A stretch of 64,000 nt of DNA from NCBI RefSeq assembly GCF_022539665.2, contig NC_081338.1, positions 8,048,446 through 8,112,445 of the forward strand, read 5' to 3'. This DNA is from Daphnia carinata. Taxonomy: Eukaryota > Arthropoda > Branchiopoda > Diplostraca > Daphniidae. Positions 37,101 through 46,374 of this stretch are shown piece by piece. The notes beneath the pieces were generated by a model that did no database searches, was not told the origin of the DNA, and saw nothing but the letters and a program-made list of their open reading frames with translations. The translations under genes were made by a program, and so were the position numbers. Position 1 is the stretch's first letter. Each line of letters opens with the position of its first letter.

Positions 37101-38013
37101 AATGCGAGTTCCTACGTAAACGGTGTGGGGAATATTCTGATGAGTCTGCCGTGCGTGGTACACAAATCGATGAAATAGGATCCGTCAGCCAGTTATGGCG
37201 GCTGCTCGGATACGAAGTGATCAGTTATAAGGAAAGAGATGAAAGATGTATGTATGTTACTTATAATTTGGTCACTTTCATCCTAGTGCCTGGTAGAGGT
37301 AACGAAAGGCGCCGCGGAGTGGGTAGCAAGTGGTGCCGCCTGGAACAATGCTGCAACGTGGTTATTGAAAGAAATGGGCGATGGACACACCGAGTTTAGA
37401 ACTCCAAACAGTTTATTTTTCTTAAGAGCCAGCACCTTCTTTACAAAGTCAGGGTGGGGTGTAAAAGATACGAATACACGTCACCAATTTATGAAAAAAC
37501 GTGAATTGGTCATCTGATAAGATCAGTGACATGGATACCTCTGTCAAGCGGAAGATGGCAACAAAAGTCTTATTTAACTTAGGTTCATTAGAGTCCTTTT
37601 TTTAAAAAAAGGATTTGTTATTTTTTAAAGGAAGTCGCGTAACATTTACAAATATCCGCAGAAGTTGGGTTTATTTATATGCTAGTAACCATAAAGTAAC
37701 CACATAATGGTACATGCGGTCAATTTCCGCTGAGGATGCGGCAAACCTGCGTGCTATGCTAGGCAAAGTTGATAAATAAATTGGTTCTTGACAATAATGT
37801 AATGATCACTTCATTTCACGAGATGATTGGTAAAAATAAAAAAAAATGCTTTGTACCCCTCCATGAAACAATGAATAGTCTTTGTAATATACATGATGGT
37901 TTAGCGCCAATCCCGGTAACTCTATTTTAAAAAGTAAGCAATTAATAAAGTTTGCCCACAGATGGCTTTCCCACAAAAAATCAGTGTTTCCTTTTGTTCA
38001 GGATACTGCACGT
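28178..38013. other. Upstream region with no recognised gene (9.8 kb)
   Basis: AT-rich sequence upstream of the most distal slo2 first exon. I looked for conserved domains, tRNAs, LTRs and transposon proteins and found none. Weak signals only: a basic plus-strand frame at 33451-33600, a GC-richer block at 33890-34080 followed by a purine tract, and short hairpins (for example around 34875-34895). It may contain the distal slo2 promoter or 5' UTR exons. Confidence 0.5.
34083..34160 (+). repeat. Purine-rich GAGA tract
   Basis: About 75 bases of almost pure A+G (GAGAAAAGAGG, GAGAGACACAGAGAG and similar), directly after a GC-richer block. GAGA tracts are often found near arthropod promoters, but no transcript start is visible here. 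Confidence 0.7.
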
Positions 38014-38045
38014 GGCTCATTGGACGAGTAGTATAATTCTCGTTG
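38014..38045 (+). tRNA. tRNA-Pro 5'-half fragment
   Basis: GGCTCATTGGACGAGTAG and ATTCTCGTT correspond to the acceptor, D-arm and start of the anticodon arm of tRNA-Pro. The match stops before the anticodon and runs into GAGATTTTTTTTCTG. The same 5' half with the same unusual GGACGAG variant, and a similar following sequence (T-run, CTGGAGCT, TCTGTTTCT), occurs at 55587. It is a pseudogene or the head of a tRNA-derived repeat. Confidence 0.65.
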
Positions 38046-38558
38046 AGATTTTTTTTCTGAAGCTCTCTGTTTCTGTAACGAACTTTTATTACTCTTATTG
38101 AATTTGAGAACTTCCAAAAGACGTCTGCTCTTTGACAAAAGGAAATTTAGAAGGGTCGGCCTTTGCCGACATGGGCCACCAAGAAAGCTCTGTTACAGAG
38201 TGCCCCTAGCGGCTTGCACTAATTATTACAATTACATGTTAAAAAACAAGGGGTCTTCTCACGGGCCCGCCCTTTTTGATCTCCATTTGAGGAACCACAA
38301 CATCCTCCACGCCGGAATCGCCAGCTCCCTTCTGAGATTCCAATTTCTTCTTACGGAGTTTATTCTTCTTGTACATGGCTTTCTCCTTTTCGCCGGCTTC
38401 AGCGTCGTCGGCGGGTGTGTCGATATCGGCTTGTGTTCTAAAGGATAGACAGTCTGGATGCCTCGGGTGGTTTCCTTTCCCGATTGCAGCCGTACAAACT
38501 CGTACGAGCCGTAGCAACAGCTCTCACCTTGCCGTCGTAGCCAGGGACCAAAAACAGT

Positions 38559-38771
38559 TCAGTAACAATGGCCGTCAGCCATGAAACTCGCTTGATGTTC
38601 GGCTCTCTTCAACAAGACGACTTCGCCAACACGTGGAATTCTCGTACCCTTACCCTTGCGGCAGTAAAATCGCTTAAGGTCGGACAAGTACGAGTCTTGC
38701 CATAGCGTCCACCATGTCAGAACATGCTCGTTTTTCTGCTTATCCAGTTCGATAAGCTCGTTGCGGCTCAT
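38559..38771 (-). pseudogene. Pao-type integrase C-terminal domain (DUF5641) remnant
   Basis: The frame reads WWTLWQDSYLSDLKRFYCRK and then RIPRVGEVVLLKRAEH, the W-W-YL--L and VG-VVL pattern of the domain that follows the integrase core in BEL/Pao polyproteins. The coding-like frame continues with a shift towards 38239 as a Lys/Glu-rich tail. It is a fragment of the decayed element. Confidence 0.8.
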
Positions 38772-38865
38772 TTTCGTAGAGTCGGGTGACTGTGTTGTGG
38801 GACCAGGTTGTCTTCCAGTTAGCAGCTTTTGAGGACATAATCACACTTCGTATGATTGCGCGTCT

Positions 38866-39177
38866 TCAAACACATAAGTGAGGGGCCGTGATTTCACGAT
38901 GGCTTCGATTTCTACCAGTAAAGTATGAAGTTGGCCGTAGCTCACCTCCATACCCCATCACCAACCCTTTCCTTAATGGTTCTTTTACGGAGCGTACCAT
39001 TCTTTCCCAGAGCCCGCCCCACCAGGGAGCACGACTGGGGGAGAATTTCCACTTAATACCCTTGCTTGACAACCAGTTGGCTAGGGTAGAATCTTCTGGT
39101 ATTAGTTTTGCTGGACAAGTAAATGTTGACGTGTTGCCACTGTAGATAACTCTACAATTTTCTTTAAGTGACATCAT
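38866..39177 (-). pseudogene. Pao-type integrase core, second half
   Basis: The frame contains GIKWKFSPSRAPWWGGLWER followed by MVRSVKEPLRKGL. WWGGLWERMV-S-K carries the third catalytic acidic residue (E) of the DDE integrase. Directly downstream of the first-half fragment, in a different frame. Part of the decayed Pao element. Confidence 0.85.
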
Positions 39178-39225
39178 TCTTCATACCGCGTGCATAAACG
39201 TTTGGGCAGTTAAGTCAGTCACAAG

Positions 39226-39531
39226 TTACAAGTGCACAGCTCTTGTGACAGCACAAGTAAATATACACGCATGCACCTTTTTCTCTTTTACACGAGTCTT
39301 TTCGATATCGTTCCCTTCGCAGTCTTTCTCAATTAAGATTATTTCTTCCAAAACGTACCTTGGTCCGAAGTAGTCGATCCCGATAACTTCCAAGGGTTGT
39401 GTTCTATTGGTACGATCCAAGGGCACTGAAGCCGTTTCTTCAGTGCAGGAATGCGATAGAACTCGTCGACACTTCACACACTGTTTGATAGCTGTTACCG
39501 AGTTGCCATGGCAACTCAGATCGGGCCTCAC
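39226..39531 (-). pseudogene. Pao-type integrase core, first half
   Basis: The frame contains CVKCRRV (end of the zinc-binding H2C2 region), PLEVIGIDYFGPRYVLEE with the first catalytic Asp in GIDYFGP, and ACIFTCAVTRAVHL. These are typical of BEL/Pao integrases. It ends with a stop and shifts frame before the next fragment. Confidence 0.85.
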
Positions 39532-40234
39532 GCGCCCACAATTTCCCTTCCTTTTCTTTAATTTAGCGGCCTATTGTTCCGCTTTTCTTAAGTCATTTTT
39601 TTATAGACACGGAATTTAATTGATAACGTGTCAAATCGTTCAGACGCTTCTCGGCTTTCAACTTGTCGTGTCACCATTTTTCTCGCTTTGTCCATTTTTT
39701 GTCTTGAGTTAAATATAGTATTTCTCTACTTTATTTCGTCGTTCGTTTCATTTCGTTAAGTTCGATTTCGTCTTTACACGTGCTTAGTTTGCAACAATAG
39801 CACTTTTTATCCGTTGGCGGACGCGAGTAATCCAAAAACGATTTCGTGAAAACGTGATAACGAGTGTTTTGGATATGCTGGCATCTTTCCGTTTGACATG
39901 ATAATATTAGATCATCATGTCCAATATTCTAGTTTGCTGGGAGAAGAATTGGCGGGTCGATCAGCAATTCATTTAAGGCTGGACCTACTCTTCCAGTCAC
40001 TGCTATCAGTTGTTCTTGCGCATCCCAAATCGGTCTTAAGGTTACCAGGTTGCAGTGCAGTTTACCAGGTAGCTTTCCGTCTTGAAGGGATTCGTAGATT
40101 TCTGTAAATGCCCTTTTCTGAATACTTCAAAATAAAGATTTCCGTCGTTTGTGATTTCGCGGACAGGTAGACATGGTATTTCCTTTCCTCTGACCGTTTA
40201 AATTGCCTTACCGGGCAAGTCCTTTCTAAAAAGC

Positions 40235-40902
40235 CTAAACACCCAGGCGATTGTTCGTAGATATCATAGATAACTGCTTGCTTTTGATGCCAATTAATGC
40301 ATCGAACCAGTCCAGGATACTGCTAATTGCAAGACTTTCTATTCTTTTCTTGGATCTTGCTTCAATCTCCATCAACTGTATTTCTTCTGATGTCAGACTT
40401 CCTCGTTGCGGCCATTCTTTTTCATCGTATATCAACTAGGATGGACCTCCCCAATAAAAAAGCCGCAATCAGTTTTTTGATCGTGGTTCCTGTTGATGCG
40501 CAGTCCGCTGGATTGTCTTTCCCAGAGCAGTGTTTCCAACGTTCTGTTCTGGACCTTCTTCAAATAGCCTCAACTCTCTTTCTGACAAACAGTTTCCAAC
40601 GGGTTGGCTTACCCTTTATCCACCCTAAAGTTGCCATCGAATCGGTCCATAGATTCTTTCCATTGGACTTTGTCAATTGCATTGACAATTCTTTCAGCTA
40701 ACGCATTACCGAGCTCGGCACTGAGCAATTCTAGTCTTGCTAGTGATACTTCATTTTTCGAAAGTAGCGCTCCTCTTGTTTTGCAACAAATCAGGCGGAT
40801 TAAGTCTGGATATTGCGATTTCGCGTAAGCCACTACAGCACATGCTTTTGTCGAAGCGTCACAAAAAATGTGCAATTCTTGCATATGCTTGTTTGGTGCC
40901 AA
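40235..40902 (-). pseudogene. Pao-type RNase H and connection remnants
   Basis: The 40609-40902 frame reads ELHIFCDASTKACAVVAYAK, KTRGALLSKNEVSLARLELL and SAELGNALAERI: the IFCDAS start and LARLELL of the Pao-family RNase H-like domain. A second frame (40235-40435, with EWPQRGSLTSEEIQLMEIEA) fits the spacer before the integrase. Stops and frameshifts separate them. Confidence 0.8.
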
Positions 40903-41308
40903 AAAAAATCATTCTTGGCCCCTGACGTATCTTCCTTGGAAATGAATCTGAATTCTTTTAGTTTATCGAATTCGGCTTCATATGAAGTCTTCGCTTCCTT
41001 ATCCTGTCCGATCTTCTTATCCGCGCCTTTGCCTGGTCTTCTTCCATGGCTTCATTCTTGCTCAGACTTTTTTTGTTTCCTTCCATGTGAGCGGTGCCAC
41101 ATAAAGTTTATCTTCATCCTGAATGATGCAGTCTGTTTAGGATTTCCACTGTATTGATAGTGGAATTTTTTTCCAACTTCCACTATCTTGCGAAATCTAG
41201 TTCGTCCATTTTCGGGTCCGTATCTTCTTCCAAATTTTCGGGTGTTCCTAGTTTTGGTTTTACGGGGAAACCGATCACCGTGGTAGACGATATCGTCACT
41301 GTCTCATC

Positions 41309-42030
41309 TTACACTAGTAGTAACCATCCTAATTTGCTCTTTAACGCCCGAATACCCGTTTTCGAGACGATCTGTTTTGAGCCGAGAACCTTCCAGACTT
41401 GATTCGCTCCGACGTCTATTTGGCACGGACCTGCCTTTCCACCTCGAATTCTGTCATCTGCGAGTTGGTAACCTTGGCTCCAAAGTTCGATGACGAATTC
41501 TGTCTTTTTGATCCAGCAACCTTCCCGATTTCGGGATGCTCGATCGCTTCTAATTCTATTTCTTCGGATAGGGGGATGATTCCTCGAAGTCGCAATTTTC
41601 TTACGCCGCGTCCCTTCTCTGGATGGATTTGTCCAAATGCTTGCAGCTCCAGATATTGATCTTCTCAACCGCATGTAGTCCTAGAGTTTGAGCCAATTCA
41701 CTTCGAATTAAGGTTGCATTCAATCCTTGATCGATATATGCAATAGCTTTCATCCATCCTTTTGGGCCCTCCACTATTACTGTTGCCGTTTGGCACGCCA
41801 AATAGGCGTGCTTCTATTGAAAGAGGAGCGCCATCTGCTACCTTTAACATTGGAGATACCACTACTGTTGCCATAACCGATTTCGGATTAACTACCTTAT
41901 TGCAGATAGCCGTGTGGTGATCTTTTCCGCATTTGTAGCAATTGCTCATACTCCAACACTCTCTCACTTCATGATTTGGTCCAAGGCACTTCCAACACCT
42001 TTTTTATTTCTTAACTTGCTCAACTTTCTT
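41309..42030 (-). pseudogene. Pao-type gag zinc knuckles and aspartic protease remnants
   Basis: Two adjacent CCHC-like knuckles (KCLGPNHEVREC, then CYKCGKDHHTAIC) around 41.93-42.0 kb are followed by a protease frame with IAYIDQGLNATLIRSELAQT. The catalytic D-S-G triad reads D-Q-G here. Further on, a frame with IDVGANQVWKVLG fits the C-terminal part of the protease domain. Frames change at about 41.65-41.8 kb. Confidence 0.75.
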
Positions 42031-42559
42031 TTCTAGTGTGACATCACATTTGGTCGGTGGGTGTTATCGTTGCAACATAAACATCTTCTCTTTTCTGTAC
42101 TCTCTTCTGTTTTGTTGCGAATGTGACTCGTTGCGTTTTTTCTGTTGGTTCTTGTTTCGCCTTTTTCTTTTAGTGTTTCTCTTTGGAATAGGCATATTCC
42201 TAGTCTTCAGCTGTCGAATCAATAAAAATACAGCGATCCTTTAATGCCTTCTTTGACCGTCTGGTCTCCATGCCGTCTTGATATTAGCTCGATTGGCAGT
42301 TTTCTTGTTATGATCTCCATAATGGGTTCGTTTTGAGCTGTAGGCAGCTGTCGGGGAAGTCTTCAGGACTTTGCGGGATTTCTTATTTTCGGCCACTTTC
42401 TCTGTTGAACTGTGACTACAAAGTCATGGCATCTGTTTAGCGAACCGTTTGAGGCAGACACTGTTCATCTACCATAGCGCCTCATAAAAAAGGTGGGGTA
42501 CCTGGTAGATTGATTTTTGATAATTTAAGTCTTTACAGAGATATCATCCAATACGTTGA

Positions 42560-43937
42560 GGACCGGGGATGCTGCGGGGTATGGGCGCTGCAATTGTTGG
42601 AGTTGACTTTGAAAAGGCCAGCCCTCTGGTTAAAAGGGAAGTCCTCTGGAGGATTCTGGATATCATTGGCTATCCCACCACTTGCGTCCGTTGGTTACAG
42701 ACTATGTATTCTGTAACCGGAATATCAATTCTCAACGGACCGGAGGTGGCTGGGGTGATTAATAATATCCAGTCGATTCGCCAAGGATGCCCATATCTGT
42801 CCACCTCTTCGTCCTATACGTTGAGCCATTACTTGTCTCTTATCCAAAGTTCTCCAGAACGTATCATTATTTAATGAAAAATTCACTGTCAAAGCCTTTT
42901 ATGATGACGTCTTCATTTTCATTTCTTGTGGCGAAGATTTTACCAGGGCAGGACAAGTCATTGACTTGTATCTCTCAGTGGACAAAAGCAAGGATGAATA
43001 AAGAGAAAACGAAAGCCCTGGGATTTGGGACTTGTAGCTCTAGATTGCTTTGGCCTCTTGAATGCCTTGTGTCAGCGTCAACATTGTCCCTGTTAGGAAT
43101 TAAATTCTACCAATCTATAGCCGAGACAGCTGATAGGATCTGGAATGATGCATTCGGCCCTCTAAATGGTATTTTGCGAGAGAATGCCTGTCGACAGCTT
43201 AACCTCTACCAGAGGGTGATTTGCATCAAGTCGAAGGCTCTCTCGAGAACTGTGTTTATTGCACATGTACTACCACGCAACCAAAGTATGGCTGACCAGA
43301 TTTCAAAGGCTGTCTGGAACTTCCTATGGATGCGTAAAGTAGAAAGGCGAAGAAAACTGTAATTTATCGTTCTATCAGCCAAGAGGGACTGGGAATGGTC
43401 CACACACAACCCTTTTACCGTTCTCTTTTCTTGTACCCCATGTATTAAGTCCTGACTGGTTCCATCAGCCCAGACAGCTTTCTACTTCGTTATTGCATGT
43501 TCTTCCCTCTTCGGACCTTGTTACCACTCTACAAAGGCAACACCCTACACGTAGCAGTCATGAAGAGATCCTTTTACCTTCAGGAGCCACTGCATCAAAT
43601 CAAGCAACTCTTCGCCTCATCCGTCCTGGTTCAGGGATATCCAATGGTTCACCGAAAAACATATAACCATTGGATCCTAGAGGTAACCACAATGCGAAAG
43701 CTGGAGATCCTGAGGCCTAATCTGGATTGGCCACGAATCTGGAAGGAGACTGCAGCCCTTCCAAGCAACATCAGAGAGACCATGTTCCTATTCAACCAGC
43801 GACTTCTCCCTACCAGGACCAGGTGCCATCGGTTGGATCCCTCCAAGGACGCGTTATGCCCCATCTGCCACCAACATCCCGAAACCGATGAGCATCTGAT
43901 GTTCCAGTGTCCTGCACGTCTCACCGTTCGGAGCTAG
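42560..43937 (+). pseudogene. LINE reverse transcriptase and C-terminal knuckle, frameshifted
   Basis: Frames covering this stretch read AIVGVDFEKA (palm motif A), REVLWRILDIIGYPTTCVRW, SIRQGCP (motif B), then, in another frame, KAFYDDVFIFIS at about 42893-42930 in the position of the catalytic YADD box, and finally CPICHQHPETDEHLMFQCPA, a CCHC zinc knuckle typical of the C-terminus. The first catalytic Asp in motif A (VDFEKA) is retained; the DD pair is present but in an FYDD context. At least three frame changes make the copy inactive. Confidence 0.82.
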
Positions 43938-44087
43938 TTAGAAGGAACTATGCGTCGAATGGGCTGCGGTTCGACAAGGGAAGATTTGATTCGTGGCCAT
44001 TTTGGGCCGATAGGTAATCTCCGGCAAACAAAAAAGGATCCCAAGTCAAGAAGAAGTAGAGAGCCTATGGAAATCAATTTAGAGTGA

Positions 44088-44118
44088 AGGACTTATCTTG
44101 TTACCCTAGATAAGTCCT
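44088..44118 (+). repeat. 11-bp stem hairpin in LINE 3' UTR
   Basis: AGGACTTATCT and its exact reverse complement AGATAAGTCCT flank a 9-base loop (TGTTACCCT). It lies about 150 bases after the end of the LINE coding remnant. LINE 3' UTR stem-loops are known templates for RT recognition in several clades, so a role in retrotransposition is plausible; this is inference. Confidence 0.8.
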
Positions 44119-44244
44119 CCACCTTCCTTTTCTGTTAATTAAGCTTCATATTTTAGTATCATTTTGTTTATCGTGTTTTTATTTCTACCCGAATATGTCA
44201 AATTTTGGTTATTTTTTGCTTATCGTAAATTTTCCCCAATGTCT

Positions 44245-44250
44245 ATTACC
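44245..44250. repeat. BEL target-site duplication, left copy
   Basis: ATTACC directly abuts the left LTR and recurs as ATTACC directly after the right LTR at 50332-50337. A short duplication (usually 4-6 bp) is expected for BEL/Pao integration. Confidence 0.85.
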
Positions 44251-44631
44251 CGATAATTTGTGATCGACAGTGTGAATAAGACACTAAAACTTTCAGGTTC
44301 CTACGCTGTGTAATTTTCTGATTTTCACTTGGAATGAGATAGGTTAATGCACAGACACAAACTGAGTTGGAGAGAGAGAGAGAGCTTTGAGAGAGGGAGA
44401 ATCGTCACCCGGTGATGGCCGATTCGTCAGACTAACTGACCATCAAACGGGTAGCAACTAACCGAGAAGAGAGAAACAAAAGAAGGGCGAGTTTGACCGC
44501 GTGGTTTTAGGGGTGGCAAATAAGGGTGGACGCCAATTACGGGTGAAAGAATGGAAAGGGTGGAAAGATTGTGAAAGGGTTGAGAAGTAAAGGACGACAT
44601 AGTTGCGAAATATGGAAGATAATTTCTGACA
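44251..44631 (-). repeat. BEL 3' LTR
   Basis: A 381-base direct repeat of the sequence at 49954-50331. In element orientation it starts TGTCAGAAATTATC. A G-rich polypurine-like tract (TTTGGGGCCGGCAG) lies immediately before it at 44632-44645. Confidence 0.95.
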
Positions 44632-45198
44632 CTGCCGGCCCCAAATGTTATTCTTCGACATCTTCTTGATACGGTCTCGTGCTAATTCCGCAGCTCGTCG
44701 AAGTGGCCGGGACGATGGAGTAGATACTGCGACGTTTTCTGGTTCGTGATTTGGCTCGGAAAGTCGAAGGATGCAGTCTTGTGATGGGACGATTGGTTTT
44801 GCCATGGCTGTTCTCAAATCCACTGCTCTAACTTGTCCATCTGCGCTTTTGATTAGTTCCTCCACTACAGCCATTTTCCAATGTTTCCTTGGTCCGTCGT
44901 CGTGAATTAACACGATGTCCTTTTCCTTGACTATTGTAGGTTGGGTTTTTCGTGTATGTGAGTGAAATTCTCTTAGAGCTGGGATATAACTGGATAGAAA
45001 TTGTTTTTTGAAGTGACCCAGTAGTTTTTGATGTCGGATGATTGATCTTTTTAATTGAGGGTTTTTCATCGAATGACGGGTCCAGTTCTTCTTCTGCCAG
45101 GTTTTCATTGAACGGAAGCGTGGTGATTCTTCTCCATACATGAGATGTGACGGTGTTAGAATGTCCTTTGCTTCAATTGTTGTGGGATAGTCTTGCAA
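44458..45198 (-). pseudogene. BEL integrase C-terminal part with DUF5641
   Basis: The frame reads TPSHLMYGEESPRFRSMKTW, then KEKDIVLIHDDGPRKHWKMA and VVEELIKSADGQVRAVDLRT, the (L)TP-HL, VL--DD---R--W, V-----D---R standard of the BEL integrase tail. It runs on into the 3' LTR. It is separated from the integrase core by a frameshift near 45.25 kb. Confidence 0.85.
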
Positions 45199-45273
45199 CG
45201 GTCTGTCGTTCAGAACGGCTTCATGAGGGCACGAAATTCGTTGAGTGTGCCATTTTCTTCAGTGTTGGGTTAT

Positions 45274-45718
45274 CTATGAGCCTTTCCCAAAACCCACCAT
45301 ACCACGGCGATTTCGGTATAAACCGCCAATGGATTTGACGATCCGAGAAATGGCGTTGAATTTCGGCACTTTGGAATAATTTTGAAAGGTCTTCGCAGCT
45401 GCTTCAAACGTTTTGGCGTTGTCTGAAATGATGACTGATGGAATGGCGTGATGTGATGTAAAACATCGGAACGCTTCAAGAAAAGTTTTAGTAGCCAGGT
45501 CATCCACCACCTCCAGATGAATGGCACGAGAGCTGGCGCAAGTGAACAATAGTCGTATACTTTTTATCTTGTTTCTTGATATCCTTCTGGCCTCGTATGG
45601 TGAATGCTGTGAAGTCCACCTGGTTGTAGTGAAAGGAAAATCGTTGATACTGACACGCTGGTAGAGGAGCGTGTGTGTGTGGTGTGTACGCGGCTCCATT
45701 CACTGACAGGTGACACAA
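45274..45718 (-). pseudogene. BEL integrase catalytic core, frameshifted
   Basis: Two overlapping frames cover the core: VDFTAF with the first catalytic Asp (about 45.61 kb), LFTCASSRAIHLEVVDDLAT, then PSVIISDNAKTFEAAAK with the second Asp, and WYGGFWERLI with the catalytic Glu (about 45.28 kb) in a third frame. All three DDE residues are therefore still encoded, but frame changes prevent one continuous protein. Confidence 0.85.
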
Positions 45719-45745
45719 TCACGGATGACGGTCTTGACGCTTTGT

Positions 45746-46360
45746 TTAATCTGGGAATCCAATATCTTTTTGCGAATAGCGGATACTGTGTGGTTGGTTC
45801 CCCCGTGTAGATATGATATGCTGATCAATTTTGTGATTCTGCATTTCTTCGGTAATAAGATTGGACTTATTGTATCTAGATTTAGTTTGGTTTCCCAAAC
45901 GCCCTTGGCAGCGGATGATTTTGTTCTTATCCATAATGAGGTCTAGTTGTGATACTAGTGCTGGTCGTTTTCCTTTTGCTCTTGTAGATATTCTTTCTCC
46001 ACCGGGAAGTGATGATCTTGAATTGACCGGATCCATAGTGTTTCGGCGCATTTTAGTTCGAAAGCGGTAATGTGTCCTTTTATCCATGATTTTCGTGACG
46101 CATCCAATGTTGTTCGCAAAACGACATATAATTGCGGTTATTCGAAGTAGTGATCGCCAACGATATTGTTTTGCATGAAGGATGTTTGAAATGTCGTTCC
46201 TGGTTTTTTGGTCAGAATGAGCTTTGTTGTCGATCACCACCGTGCTGGCTATGTGTCTGATGGATTCTGATAGATTTTCAATTTTCCAGCTGGGCCATTC
46301 TTCTGGTTTAGTGAGCCATGGGGGTCCGGTGTACCAAAAGCTATGGGAAAATTGTTTCAA
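45746..46360 (-). pseudogene. BEL RNase H-integrase connection and zinc-binding region
   Basis: The frame carries WYTGPPWLTKPEEWPSW (a conserved segment after RNase H), LRITAIICRFANN and, near its end, GRLGNQTKSRYNKSNLITEE and the H-x-H-type zinc-binding stretch leading to the integrase. It is out of frame with the upstream 1028-codon ORF. Confidence 0.8.
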
Positions 46361-46374
46361 TGTTATCCCTCGCG

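Larger units (their letters stand above)
38240..42500 (-). mobile_element. Decayed Pao/BEL-like retrotransposon, reverse transcriptase deleted
   Basis: On the minus strand, in order from 42.0 kb downward, there are remnants of gag zinc knuckles (CYKCGKDHHTAIC), an aspartic protease, RNase H, integrase core and the C-terminal DUF5641 domain, spread over several frames with stops. The normal order gag-PR-RT-RH-IN of Pao elements is kept, but almost the whole RT domain between the protease (about 41.3 kb) and RNase H (about 40.95 kb) is absent. LTRs were not identified. It is older than the complete BEL element at 44-50 kb and clearly inactive. Confidence 0.85.
42500..44220 (+). mobile_element. 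5'-truncated LINE (L1/Tx1-like) retrotransposon
   Basis: The 3' part of a non-LTR retrotransposon on the plus strand: RT palm segments, thumb-like region and a C-terminal zinc knuckle, followed by a 3' UTR with a strong hairpin (44088-44118). The 5' end is missing, as is usual for LINE copies. Its 3' flank is interrupted by the BEL element at 44251. I assign the L1/Tx1 group from the RT and C-terminal knuckle style only; an R2-like or other assignment is possible. Confidence 0.8.

Noticed and set aside
38098-38584. Plus-strand frames over the 3' end of the Pao relic
   Set aside because: They are antisense to the integrase-tail remnant on the minus strand and show no family similarity.
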